Positions 25,551-35,085 of a stretch of 64,000 bases of DNA are shown here, piece by piece (the stretch's first letter is position 1; each line of letters begins with the position of its first letter). The stretch is from Bacteroidota bacterium. GTDB taxonomy: Bacteria; Bacteroidota; Bacteroidia; Flavobacteriales; Flavobacteriaceae. The notes under the pieces are model-generated. The model searched no databases, had not been told where the DNA came from, and saw only the letters and a program-made list of their open reading frames with translations. The position numbers and the translations under genes were made by a program. The stretch is taken from contig JAQCDS010000001.1 in NCBI GenBank assembly GCA_027620655.1, positions 310,001 to 374,000 on the forward strand, in the 5' to 3' direction.

Positions 25551-27767
25551 ATGACTACAGAAGACATCAAAAAAGAAAATGCCGCAATAGCAAAGGAGTA
25601 TAAAGAACTCCTTAGAATCAGCTATAGAAACCTTTCTGCAGCAGAAAAAAAAGTCATTCGAAAAGCCTTTAATGTTGCCGTTGATGCACATAAAAATCAA
25701 CGCCGAAAATCAGGAGAGGCCTATATTTTTCATCCAATTTCGGTTGCAAAAATAGTCGCTTCAAAAATTGGATTGGACGCCACCTCTATTGCTGCAGCAC
25801 TTCTTCATGATGTTGTAGAAGATTGTGAGGACTATAGCATTAGTGATATTGAACAACTTTTTGGAGAAACCATTGCACGCATTGTTAATGGATTGACAAA
25901 AATTTCGAGCTTAAAAAAAGATAAAGACATATCGCTACAAGCCGAGAATTTTCGGAAAATGCTGCTCACTCTAAATGATGATGTTCGTGTGATTATTATT
26001 AAAATCGCCGATCGTTTGCACAACATGCAAACCATCCACTCACTTCGCGAGGACAAACAAATAAAAATCGCTTCTGAAACACTGTATATTTATGCACCTT
26101 TAGCACATAAAATTGGCCTATATAATGTTAAATCAGAGCTTGAAGATTTAGCTCTAAAGTACACAGAACCAGATGTTTATGAGTCTATTTTTCTTAAAAT
26201 AAAAGAAAGCAAAGAAGAACAGGATTTGTATATCAAAGAAATTAGCTCAATACTAGAAGGTGCATTAAAAAAAGAACGTATCAAATATGATATTAAAGGA
26301 CGGCCAAAATCTATATTTTCCATTCGTCGTAAAATGCAAAAACAAGGAGTTTCTTTTGAAGAAGTTTATGACAAATTTGCGGTACGTATCATTTACAATT
26401 CTGGTCTTAAAAATGAAAAATTTCTGGCCTGGAAAATATACTCTATTGTAACTGATTTTTTTAGGCCCAACCCTACTCGACTACGCGATTGGATATCATC
26501 TCCAAAATCCACAGGATACGAAGCCTTACACATTACCGTAATGGGGCCAAAAGGACGTTGGGTAGAAGTTCAAATTCGTAGCGAAAGAATGAATGAAATT
26601 GCTGAAAAAGGGTATGCAGCGCATTATAAATACAAAGAAGGCGATAGTAGTAATGATGAAAACCTAGAAAGTTGGATTGGCAAACTTCAAGAAGTCATGG
26701 ACAACCCGAGTGCCAATGCTGTTGATTTTGTTGAAGAATTCAAATTAAATCTTTATTCAAAAGAAATTTTTGTATTCACACCAGATGGTGACTTAAAATC
26801 TTTACCGAAAGAAGCAACGCCACTGGATTTTGCCTTTAGCATTCATACTGAAGTTGGTCTAAAAACTAGAGGAGCAAAAGTTAACGGAAAGCTTGTTCCA
26901 TTGAGTCATACATTGAATAGCGGAGATCAAGTTAGTATTATTACTTCTGAAAATGCAAAACCAAATTCAAACTGGCTAGATTATGCCACCACTGCACGTG
27001 CACGAAGCAAAATAAAATCTTCACTAAAAGAGGAGAAAAAACTTATTGCAGAAGATGGAAAAGAAATTTTAAGACGAAAACTCAAACAGCTTAAAATTAA
27101 TCTCAATGAACGTTCCATTAATGAATTGGTCAATTTTTTTAAACTACAAACGAGTCTAGATTTATTTTATAGAGTTGGAATTGGCAGCATTGACAACTCC
27201 ATGTTGAAAAAATTTGCCGCATCAAGGAGTAATGTTTTAGTGAGTTTTATCAAAAATAAAATTCAACGAAAAAAAACCACAACTACAGAAACTATTGATG
27301 ATGACGAGATTACCTCAAAATATGATATGCTCGTTTTTGGCAAGGAAGAGGAAAAACTCAACTACAAAGTGGCGTCTTGTTGTAATCCAATTCCTGGTGA
27401 CAAAGTTTTTGGGTTTTTAAGCATTAAAGAGGGGATAAAAGTTCACAAGAAAAACTGTCCAAATGCTGTAAGTTTACAATCCAATTACGCCTACCGAATT
27501 GTATTGGCAAAATGGATTGATTCTAGCCAACAAGTATTTAGAGCAGTAATTAAACTTACAGGAATTGATGAAAAAGGACTCGTAAATGACATTACAAAGC
27601 TTATTTCAGCCAACATGAATGTGAATATAAAAAGTATCAAATTTGACTCTCACAGCGGTACATTCAACGGTGAAATAGCAGTAGAAGTTAACAATACAAG
27701 TTTTGTTTCCAAATTGATGGAACGCCTAAAAAAAATAAATGGCATTGAAAAGGTTACTAGAGTCTAA
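25551..27767 (+). CDS. RelA/SpoT family (p)ppGpp synthetase/hydrolase
   Basis: This 738-aa long RSH protein governs the stringent response. In order it has an HD hydrolase domain (HPISVAK at 61-67, His86-Asp87 in LLHDVVEDC, ADRLHNMQT at 153-161), a synthetase domain (GRPKSIFSIRRKM at 250-262, YDKFAVRI at 273-280, STGYEALHI at 320-328), a TGS domain near 405-465 (FTPDGDLKSLPK), a helical region, a zinc-finger/RIS-like stretch with SCCNPIPGD near 617-625, and a C-terminal ACT domain. Both catalytic sites look intact, so a bifunctional Rel is likely. A Fur-family gene follows after about 25 bp. Confidence 0.96.
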   Translation: MTTEDIKKENAAIAKEYKELLRISYRNLSAAEKKVIRKAFNVAVDAHKNQRRKSGEAYIFHPISVAKIVASKIGLDATSIAAALLHDVVEDCEDYSISDIEQLFGETIARIVNGLTKISSLKKDKDISLQAENFRKMLLTLNDDVRVIIIKIADRLHNMQTIHSLREDKQIKIASETLYIYAPLAHKIGLYNVKSELEDLALKYTEPDVYESIFLKIKESKEEQDLYIKEISSILEGALKKERIKYDIKGRPKSIFSIRRKMQKQGVSFEEVYDKFAVRIIYNSGLKNEKFLAWKIYSIVTDFFRPNPTRLRDWISSPKSTGYEALHITVMGPKGRWVEVQIRSERMNEIAEKGYAAHYKYKEGDSSNDENLESWIGKLQEVMDNPSANAVDFVEEFKLNLYSKEIFVFTPDGDLKSLPKEATPLDFAFSIHTEVGLKTRGAKVNGKLVPLSHTLNSGDQVSIITSENAKPNSNWLDYATTARARSKIKSSLKEEKKLIAEDGKEILRRKLKQLKINLNERSINELVNFFKLQTSLDLFYRVGIGSIDNSMLKKFAASRSNVLVSFIKNKIQRKKTTTTETIDDDEITSKYDMLVFGKEEEKLNYKVASCCNPIPGDKVFGFLSIKEGIKVHKKNCPNAVSLQSNYAYRIVLAKWIDSSQQVFRAVIKLTGIDEKGLVNDITKLISANMNVNIKSIKFDSHSGTFNGEIAVEVNNTSFVSKLMERLKKINGIEKVTRV

Positions 27768-27775
27768 AAATTAGT

Positions 27776-27783
27776 TAAATTTG
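27776..27783 (+). promoter_or_regulatory. -7 promoter box of the Fur-family gene
   Basis: TAAATTTG lies just after the rel stop codon and ends 11 nt before the ATG at 27795, giving a very short predicted leader. Confidence 0.45.
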
Positions 27784-27794
27784 GGATTTTGATC

Positions 27795-28250
27795 ATGAGC
27801 GCTAAAACCAAACATAACGATCAGGAAATTGTAAAAAATGTTTTTACAAAATACCTTGAAGAAAATAGCCAGCGAAAAACGCCTGAGCGCTTTGCTATTC
27901 TACAAGAAATTTATGATAGTGAAGAACATTTTGATATTGAATCACTGTATATTAAAATGAAAAATAAAAAATACCGTGTTTCTCGTGCAACTCTTTATAA
28001 TACAATTGAACTTTTATTAGAATGTGGCCTTGTAAGAAAACATCAATTTGGACTAAACCAAGCACAATACGAAAAATCATATTTTGACAAACAACACGAT
28101 CATGTTATTCTTACAGACACTGGAGAAGTCATAGAGTTTTGTGATCCAAGAATTCAATCCATAAAAAAAACCATTGAAGAAGTGTTTGATATTGATATTC
28201 AAAATCATTCATTATACTTCTATGGAACTAAAAAAAACACTAAAACCTAA
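27795..28250 (+). CDS. Fur-family transcriptional regulator
   Basis: The 151-aa protein has the Fur winged-helix domain ([41 protein letters not shown]) and the HDH metal-site segment. The usual CxxC pair after HDH is absent; the sequence reads [20 protein letters not shown], leaving one Cys. The second CxxC near the C-terminus of typical Fur is also absent, so the structural zinc site is missing. It may respond to iron, zinc or peroxide; which one cannot be decided. ATG 27795 is preferred over the TTG at 27789. purA starts 9 bp downstream. Confidence 0.88.
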   Translation: MSAKTKHNDQEIVKNVFTKYLEENSQRKTPERFAILQEIYDSEEHFDIESLYIKMKNKKYRVSRATLYNTIELLLECGLVRKHQFGLNQAQYEKSYFDKQHDHVILTDTGEVIEFCDPRIQSIKKTIEEVFDIDIQNHSLYFYGTKKNTKT

Positions 28251-28259
28251 CGAAACAAT

Positions 28260-29531
28260 ATGGCTGTAGATTTGCTACTAGGACTCCAATGGGGTGATGA
28301 AGGAAAAGGAAAAATTGTTGATGTACTTACCAAAAACTACGATGTTATTGCTCGATTCCAAGGAGGACCAAATGCGGGCCACACCCTTGTTTTCAATGGA
28401 ATGAAACATGTACTACATACAATTCCATCGGGAATTTTTCATGATGACGTAAAAAACCTTGTAGGAAATGGGGTTGTGATTGACCCTGTAATTTTCAAAA
28501 AAGAGTTGGATAAACTTTCAGAACAAGATGTAGACTTTAGAAAAACGTTATTAATTTCTAGAAAAGCCCACCTGATTTTGCCTACACACCGCCTTTTAGA
28601 TGCTGCTTCTGAAACTTCGAAAGGTAAAGCAAAAATTGGCTCTACACTAAAAGGTATTGGCCCTACATATATGGACAAAACAGGAAGAAATGGAATTCGT
28701 GTTGGCGATTTGGAACTTAGTGATTGGAAAGACAAATACCGTAACTTGGCCAATAAACATCAAGCCATGATTGATTTCTACAACGTAGAGCTTGAATATA
28801 ATTTAAAAGAACTTGAAAATGAATTTTTTGAGGCTGTAGAAATGTTAAAGTCATTAGAATTTATTGATTCTGAGGAATATTTACATCAAGCACAACATGA
28901 TAAAAAATCGATACTTGCTGAAGGAGCACAAGGTTCTCTTCTCGATATTGATTTTGGAACATATCCATTTGTAACTTCTTCAAATACCACTGCAGCTGGC
29001 GCTTGTACTGGCCTTGGAGTTGCACCAAACTCCATCAGCGACGTTTTTGGAATTTTTAAGGCCTATACAACACGTGTTGGCTCTGGTCCATTCCCAACAG
29101 AACTTTTTGATGAAAATGGAGAAACGATGAGTCGTGTTGGACATGAATTTGGAGCAACAACAGGAAGACCAAGACGTTGTGGGTGGCTAGATTTGGTTGC
29201 ACTACGTTACGCATGTAAAGTCAATGGTGTTACGCAGCTAATGATGATGAAAGCCGATGTTTTATCTGGGTTTAAAACATTAAAAGTTTGTACAGCATAC
29301 AACTATAAAGGACAAGAAATTAAACATTTACCATACAATATTGAATCTGAAAATGTCACTCCAATTTATACTGATTTTAATGGCTGGAATGAAGATTTAA
29401 CGTCTATGGATAGTGTCGACACACTCCCACAAACATTAATTGAATATATTGAGTTTTTGGAAAATGAATTGCAAATTCCAATTAAAATAGTATCAGTTGG
29501 CCCAGACAGAAAGCAAACTATTTTTAGGTAA
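28260..29531 (+). CDS. purA: adenylosuccinate synthetase
   Basis: PurA makes adenylosuccinate from IMP, aspartate and GTP, the first committed step to AMP. The 423-aa product begins with the P-loop-like GLQWGDEGKGKIVDVL, with the catalytic Asp and His (GPNAGHT at about 38-44) in place. GIGPTYMDKTGRNGIRVGDL, EGAQGSLLDIDFGTYPFVTSSNT and TTGRPRRCGWLDLVALRYA follow. It is probably cotranscribed with the Fur-family gene. Confidence 0.98.
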   Translation: MAVDLLLGLQWGDEGKGKIVDVLTKNYDVIARFQGGPNAGHTLVFNGMKHVLHTIPSGIFHDDVKNLVGNGVVIDPVIFKKELDKLSEQDVDFRKTLLISRKAHLILPTHRLLDAASETSKGKAKIGSTLKGIGPTYMDKTGRNGIRVGDLELSDWKDKYRNLANKHQAMIDFYNVELEYNLKELENEFFEAVEMLKSLEFIDSEEYLHQAQHDKKSILAEGAQGSLLDIDFGTYPFVTSSNTTAAGACTGLGVAPNSISDVFGIFKAYTTRVGSGPFPTELFDENGETMSRVGHEFGATTGRPRRCGWLDLVALRYACKVNGVTQLMMMKADVLSGFKTLKVCTAYNYKGQEIKHLPYNIESENVTPIYTDFNGWNEDLTSMDSVDTLPQTLIEYIEFLENELQIPIKIVSVGPDRKQTIFR

Positions 29532-29602
29532 TTGATTTTTGTTTAAAATAACTAAGTCCATTTAATTTTAGGCGTTATTAAGCTTTAAATTTTGATAATC
29601 CC

Positions 29603-29610
29603 TATTTTTG
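29603..29610 (+). promoter_or_regulatory. -7 promoter box of the OstA-like gene
   Basis: TATTTTTG matches TAnnTTTG and ends 21 nt before the GTG at 29632. Confidence 0.45.
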
Positions 29611-29631
29611 TTAAAATTCGAATTCAAAGTC

Positions 29632-31449
29632 GTGAAAAATAAACAGCTCCTAATTTTATTCATTCTCTCTATATCCTTTCTAACATTTGCTCAAGAACGG
29701 AAACAAATTGAAATTGAATATGCACCATTTATGACTTTTGAAGAGGATAAACCCGATGCTACAATCCTTACTCGTGATGGTTCTGATCAAGTTCACATCA
29801 AACATAAAGGCATTGAAATGTGGTGTGACGAAGCTATTTATTATGGCAAAGAAGATTTCATAGAAGCTTATGGAAGCGTGAGAGTCAAACAAGGAGATAG
29901 CATCAATATGACTTCAAAATACGTTGAATATAGTGGAAAAACACAACTCGCCTATGCAAGTGGCGATGTGGTGCTGATAGACCCTGACTCAAAACTTTAT
30001 ACCGATATATTACATTTTGATCGTGTAAAACAACAAGCCTATTATAATCAAAAAGGCAAAGTAGTTCGTGATACATCAGGGACCATTACAAGTACTGTTG
30101 GGCGTTACTATGTGAATTCCAAAAAGTATCAATTTGTGGATAATGTAAAATTGGTTAATCCAGAATATGAAATTGATACAGAGCGTTTGGATTTTTACAC
30201 CGAATCCGGCTATGCATTTATGTTTGGACCAACAACAATTACGAGTGAAGCAAGTGTAATTTATTGTGAAAGAGGATTTTATAACACAAATAATGACACC
30301 GGATATTTTGTGAAAAAATCAAAAATAAACTACGACGACCGTATTGTTGAAGGCGATAGCGTATACTTTGATCGCAACAAAAATTTTGCTTCCGCAACCA
30401 ATAATATTACGGTAACTGATACCTTAAACAAAAGTATTATAAAGGGTCATTATGCCGAAGTTTTCAGAGAAAAAGACTCTGTTTTTATTACCAAAAGAGC
30501 ACTAGCAATCACAGAAAAAGAAAATGACTCCATTTTTATGCATAGCGATACACTTATGGTAACAGGACCACCTGACGAACGGATTATTCGGGGTTATTAT
30601 AATGCTAAGATGTTTAAATCCAATTTGAGTGGAAAAGCAGATTCTATTCACATGAATCAAAAAACAGGACTCACACAATTGATTAATTTTTATGATGTTG
30701 ATGCCGATGCTTTTTCAAAAAAAGATTACCCAGTTTTATGGCATTTTGAAAGTCAAATTACAGGTGATTCTATTCATATAATTTCAAACACAAAGAATGA
30801 AACTCTAGACTCATTAAAGGTATTCAATAGCGCATTTGTTATTAGTAAGGACAGTTTGGGCGATGGATTTAATCAAATTTCAGGAAAAGTATTATATGGT
30901 TTATTTGAGAATAATGAATTGAACACAATTGATGTTATAAAAAATGCTGAAACTATTTACTACCTAAGAAATAGTGAAAATGAACTTGTTGGTATTGATA
31001 AATCAAAATCTGGCTCGATTAAAATATTCATTTCAGAGAATCAGATAGATGAGTTAAGAAAAATTAATCAAATAGGCGGTAAAACATATCCTGAAGTAGA
31101 ATTTCCAGAGAAAGAAAGAAAACTAAAAGGGTTTATTTGGCGCAACGAAGAACGTCCAAGAACCGTTGATGATTTATTTTCAGATGACCCACCACTAGAA
31201 TTAGTAAAAATTAAAGGTTTAGAACCCTACATTCCCCAATCAGAATTTTTTGATGAAGACCTTATCCAACGTGTTGAAGATGCTGGAAATTCAAAAGAAG
31301 ATTCGAAGAAAAAACAAAAAAATAAACCTTTAGAAAAAAACAATAAAGCGGCAAGAAACTTACCTCTTGAGAAAATCAATAAAATGCAGAAATCTGCTCC
31401 AAAACGCGAAAAAGCATTGAACCCTAAAACATTGAAAAAGCAAATTTGA
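29632..31449 (+). CDS. OstA/LptA-like organic solvent tolerance protein
   Basis: The 605-aa protein has a signal peptide (hydrophobic core LLILFILSISFLTFAQ) and repeated LptA/OstA-type beta strands, such as EAYGSVRVKQGDSINMTSKYVEYSG, ASGDVVLIDPDSKLYTDILHFD and later TERLDFYTESG units. The family carries lipopolysaccharide across the periplasm or assembles it at the outer membrane. The C-terminal 80 residues are Lys-rich and low in complexity. I prefer the GTG at 29632, which gives the correct signal peptide; an upstream TTG at 29608 would overlap the -7 box. The aminotransferase overlaps its 3' end by 4 bp. Confidence 0.85.
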   Translation: MKNKQLLILFILSISFLTFAQERKQIEIEYAPFMTFEEDKPDATILTRDGSDQVHIKHKGIEMWCDEAIYYGKEDFIEAYGSVRVKQGDSINMTSKYVEYSGKTQLAYASGDVVLIDPDSKLYTDILHFDRVKQQAYYNQKGKVVRDTSGTITSTVGRYYVNSKKYQFVDNVKLVNPEYEIDTERLDFYTESGYAFMFGPTTITSEASVIYCERGFYNTNNDTGYFVKKSKINYDDRIVEGDSVYFDRNKNFASATNNITVTDTLNKSIIKGHYAEVFREKDSVFITKRALAITEKENDSIFMHSDTLMVTGPPDERIIRGYYNAKMFKSNLSGKADSIHMNQKTGLTQLINFYDVDADAFSKKDYPVLWHFESQITGDSIHIISNTKNETLDSLKVFNSAFVISKDSLGDGFNQISGKVLYGLFENNELNTIDVIKNAETIYYLRNSENELVGIDKSKSGSIKIFISENQIDELRKINQIGGKTYPEVEFPEKERKLKGFIWRNEERPRTVDDLFSDDPPLELVKIKGLEPYIPQSEFFDEDLIQRVEDAGNSKEDSKKKQKNKPLEKNNKAARNLPLEKINKMQKSAPKREKALNPKTLKKQI

Positions 31450-32636
31450 GTAAAGACGATTTTTTAAGATTTCAAGCACAAACAACACCACACCCTTTGG
31501 CAATGGAAATATCACATGCGGAGGGCAGTTATATTTATGATCAAAATCAAAAGCCCTATTTAGATTTCGTTGCAGGAGTTTCGGCCTGTAGCTTAGGACA
31601 TCGTCATCCAAAAGTTGTGAATGCAATAAAAAAGCAGCTAGACAGCTATATGCACGTTATGGTCTATGGCGAATATATTCAAAAACCTGCTTTGGAACTC
31701 ACGCGATTATTAGCAAAACATTTACCCAATGATATTGAAAAAACATACTTAACTAACTCTGGTACAGAAGCAATAGATGGTGCTCTAAAGCTAGCTAGAC
31801 GGTATACAGGTCGTTCAGAAATAATTGCAGCGCACAAGGCCTATCATGGAAATACTATGGGTGCATTGAGTGTTATGGGCTACGAAGAACGAAAGCAGCC
31901 CTTCCGCCCACTTCTCCCCGATGTGCGTTTTATTCATTTTAACGAAGAAAAAGAATTACAAAAAATTACCACAAAAACAGCGGCAGTTATTTTAGAAACC
32001 ATTCAGGGCGGTGCAGGCTTTATTGAGCCTAAAAACGATTATTTACATAAAGTAGAAAAAAGATGTAAAGCCATGGGTGCTTTACTAATTTTGGATGAAA
32101 TTCAACCAGGTTTTGGCCGAACAGGAAAGGTTTTTGGATTTGATAACTATAACTGCTCCCCCGATATTGTGGTCGTCGGAAAAGGACTCGGTGGTGGAAT
32201 GCCAATTGGTGCATTTTCGGCTTCTGCCAAAATGATGGACAGTTTGTCCAATTTTCCAAAATTAGGGCATATCACTACGTTTGGTGGACACCCCGTCATT
32301 GCAGCTGCAGCATTGGCTACACTCAAAGAAATTACTCAAAGTAGTTTAATGAAAGAGGCTTTAGAAAAAGAAAAATATATTCGTGAGAAATTAAAGCACC
32401 CGCTAATTACAGAAATTCGTGGAAAAGGCCTTATGTTATCTGCAATGACATCAAGTGCCGAAATCACAAACAAAGTTGTTCTTAAAGCCATGGATAAAGG
32501 ATTGATTCTGTTTTGGTTATTATATGAACCAAAAGCCATTAGAATTACGCCTCCACTCACAATTTCATTCAAAGAGTTAGAGGAAGGATGCAATATCATT
32601 CTAAGTATTTTAGACTCTATTCATAAAAACTGTTAA
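31446..32636 (+). CDS. class III PLP-dependent aminotransferase
   Basis: This 396-aa fold-type I enzyme has NSGTEAIDGALKLARRYTG at 104-122, the PLP-ring Asp217 in LDEIQPGFGRTG and the Schiff-base Lys246 in VVGKGLGGGMP. It belongs to the acetylornithine/ornithine/4-aminobutyrate aminotransferase group. The actual substrate cannot be assigned and there is no neighbouring pathway gene to help. The start is TTG in a TTGA overlap with the OstA-like gene. Confidence 0.92.
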   Translation: MSKDDFLRFQAQTTPHPLAMEISHAEGSYIYDQNQKPYLDFVAGVSACSLGHRHPKVVNAIKKQLDSYMHVMVYGEYIQKPALELTRLLAKHLPNDIEKTYLTNSGTEAIDGALKLARRYTGRSEIIAAHKAYHGNTMGALSVMGYEERKQPFRPLLPDVRFIHFNEEKELQKITTKTAAVILETIQGGAGFIEPKNDYLHKVEKRCKAMGALLILDEIQPGFGRTGKVFGFDNYNCSPDIVVVGKGLGGGMPIGAFSASAKMMDSLSNFPKLGHITTFGGHPVIAAAALATLKEITQSSLMKEALEKEKYIREKLKHPLITEIRGKGLMLSAMTSSAEITNKVVLKAMDKGLILFWLLYEPKAIRITPPLTISFKELEEGCNIILSILDSIHKNC

Positions 32637-32716
32637 TTATTTTGTTGAAAACATTCGCATTGATGTATCAACTAAGAGTGATATAATTATAAATTTATTA
32701 TAACAAAAAACACTCT

Positions 32717-34120
32717 ATGGAGTTAAGCCCTTCAAACGAAAGTCAAAATATCTCGTTAAATAAATTCGAGTCAATGTTAAAGACCAATAATGTTTTTTTC
32801 TTTGATTCAGATGAGTTTGAAAACATTATCCACCATTATTTAGAAATCGGAAAAATTGCATTGGCTAAAAAAGCCATCAATTTAGGATTAGACCAACATC
32901 CTTCTTCTGTAAATTTACGCTTATTCAAAGTTGAAATATTAATTTTTGAAAACGATTTTAATGCTGCCGAGCGCTTGCTAAATTCATTATTTGAATTAGA
33001 GCCAAACAATGAAGAGCTTTACATTCAAAGAGCAAATATTTACTCCAAAAAAGATGAACATCAAAAAGCTATTGACACTTTTAAGGAAGCCCTAAAAATA
33101 GCAGAAGATTGTTCTGAAATTCACTCATTAATAGGTATGGAATACCTGTTTATGGATCAATATGAAGACGCAAAAACACATTTCATTAAATGTGTAGATT
33201 TGGATATAGAAGATTATTCATCTCTATACAATATCATTTATTGCTTCGAATTTTTGGATCAAACAAAGGAAGCCATAAAATATTTAAATTGGTATTTAGA
33301 TCAAAATCCATTTTGTGAAGTAGCTTGGCATCAGTTAGGTAAACAATATCTCGTAGAAAAAGAGCTTCAAAAAGCACTAACCGCTTTTGATTTTGCAATC
33401 ATTTCTGATGATACATTTATTGGTGCCTATCTAGAAAAAGCAAAAGTTTTGGAACGCTTGAATCGCCACGAAGAAGCTATTGAACAATACAGTATTTCGA
33501 TGGCTATTGAGGGTGCTACAGCTTATACGCTATTGAAAATTGGGTATTGTTATGAGCAAATAAAAAAAGATGACCAAGCCCTCAAGTTTTATATGAAATC
33601 TGTGGAGGAAGATCCTGCTTTTGACAAAGGTTGGATGGGAATTTCGATATTTTACTTTTCAAAAAAAGACTTTTTTAAATCCTTATTTTACGTCAATAAA
33701 GCTATTGCTATTGACGATGAAAATACAGACTATTGGTTGTTTTATTCAAAAATTAAAGAGCGTTTAAATTATTTAGAAGAAGCAGAGCGAGGTTATAAAA
33801 AAACTCTTGAACTTGGCAACTGTTCTCTAGAAACATGGTTGTCCAGAGGTGATATTTTGATAAAATTGGGGGAATTGGAAGCAGCAAAATACAATTTTAT
33901 ACAAGCATTAGAGCATCACCCAAAAAGTGAGGAGTTAGAATTTAGGATTTCAGGAATTTGCTTTAAACTCAATGAAACAGAAACAGCTTACACGCATTTA
34001 CTCACCGCTTTACACTATAACGCTGAGCACGCTTTCATTCTTGAAGAATTATTTCCTGATGTTTATGCTCAAAAAAAGGTGCTACATTTCATTAAAAGCT
34101 ACAACAAAACGTCCAAGTAA
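32717..34120 (+). CDS. tetratricopeptide repeat protein
   Basis: The 467-aa protein has no signal peptide and is made almost wholly of TPR helical hairpins (about ten), for example NEELYIQRANIYSKKDEHQKA near residues 94-114 and NRHEEAIEQYSISMAIEGAT near 250. It is acidic and probably a cytoplasmic scaffold or adaptor. It lies between an aminotransferase and two DUF368 transporters, 35 bp before the latter. No partner can be inferred from the sequence. Confidence 0.88.
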   Translation: MELSPSNESQNISLNKFESMLKTNNVFFFDSDEFENIIHHYLEIGKIALAKKAINLGLDQHPSSVNLRLFKVEILIFENDFNAAERLLNSLFELEPNNEELYIQRANIYSKKDEHQKAIDTFKEALKIAEDCSEIHSLIGMEYLFMDQYEDAKTHFIKCVDLDIEDYSSLYNIIYCFEFLDQTKEAIKYLNWYLDQNPFCEVAWHQLGKQYLVEKELQKALTAFDFAIISDDTFIGAYLEKAKVLERLNRHEEAIEQYSISMAIEGATAYTLLKIGYCYEQIKKDDQALKFYMKSVEEDPAFDKGWMGISIFYFSKKDFFKSLFYVNKAIAIDDENTDYWLFYSKIKERLNYLEEAERGYKKTLELGNCSLETWLSRGDILIKLGELEAAKYNFIQALEHHPKSEELEFRISGICFKLNETETAYTHLLTALHYNAEHAFILEELFPDVYAQKKVLHFIKSYNKTSK

Positions 34121-34155
34121 AATTAGTTATCTTTAGTGCTCAATACCGCATTGAC

Positions 34156-35085
34156 ATGAAACGTAATTTATTAGATTATTTTGTGCTCATTTTGAAAGGA
34201 ATAGCCATGGGAGCAGCCGACCTAGTTCCAGGTGTGTCAGGAGGAACAATTGCTTTTATTTCTGGAATTTATGAAGAATTAATTTCAAGTTTAAATGCTA
34301 TCAATTTAAGCCTGATAAAAATCATAAAAACAGAAGGATTAAAATCCACTTGGGAAAAAATAAATGGAAATTTCTTAGTTGCGATTCTACTAGGAATTGC
34401 AATAAGTATATTATCACTTTCAAAACTGATTACATGGTTACTTCATGAAAAACATATACTAGTTTGGGCCTTCTTTTTTGGGCTAGTTTTAGCGAGCATT
34501 TTGTTTGTGATCAAAAAAATAAATCAATGGAAATTAGGTGAATTCTTAGGTTTAATCATCGGTGCGTTTTTTGCCTATCAGCTCACAAAACTTGGAGCTT
34601 TAGGCAATTCTGAAAGTATAATATATTTATTTATTTCAGGAGCTATTGCAATTTGTGCAATGATTTTACCAGGAATTTCTGGAGCATTTATTTTAGTGCT
34701 ATTGGGAAGCTATAATACTGTTTTGCAGGCCATAAATGATAAATCTATTGGAAAATTAGCGGTTTTTATGGCTGGGGCAGTTTTTGGAATATTATCATTT
34801 TCAAAATTATTAAAGTGGTTATTCAAGACCTATAAAAGTATAACTTTGGCGGTACTCACAGGGTTTATGGTTGGTGCATTATCAAAAATATGGCCATGGA
34901 AAAAGACACTCACCTACAGACTGAATTCAAAAGGAATCAATGTTCCACTAAATGAAGAATGTGTTTCGCCATTGTCTTTTGATGGAAATCCACAAATTTT
35001 ATCTGCTATTGCACTAATGGTTTTTGGATTTTTAATGATATTGGTCCTCGAAAAAATTGGCTCCAAAAACAAAACAATTGGATAA
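34156..35085 (+). CDS. DUF368 (PopT-type) polyprenyl-phosphate transporter, copy 1
   Basis: The 309-aa polytopic membrane protein has the DUF368 signature KGIAMGAADLVPGVSGGTIAF near its N-terminus, repeated in weaker form as MILPGISGAFILVLLGSY near residue 175, as expected for an inverted-repeat transporter. DUF368 proteins (PopT) have been shown in other bacteria to return undecaprenyl phosphate across the inner membrane for reuse in envelope synthesis. A second, divergent copy overlaps its 3' end, suggesting coupled translation. Confidence 0.92.
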   Translation: MKRNLLDYFVLILKGIAMGAADLVPGVSGGTIAFISGIYEELISSLNAINLSLIKIIKTEGLKSTWEKINGNFLVAILLGIAISILSLSKLITWLLHEKHILVWAFFFGLVLASILFVIKKINQWKLGEFLGLIIGAFFAYQLTKLGALGNSESIIYLFISGAIAICAMILPGISGAFILVLLGSYNTVLQAINDKSIGKLAVFMAGAVFGILSFSKLLKWLFKTYKSITLAVLTGFMVGALSKIWPWKKTLTYRLNSKGINVPLNEECVSPLSFDGNPQILSAIALMVFGFLMILVLEKIGSKNKTIG

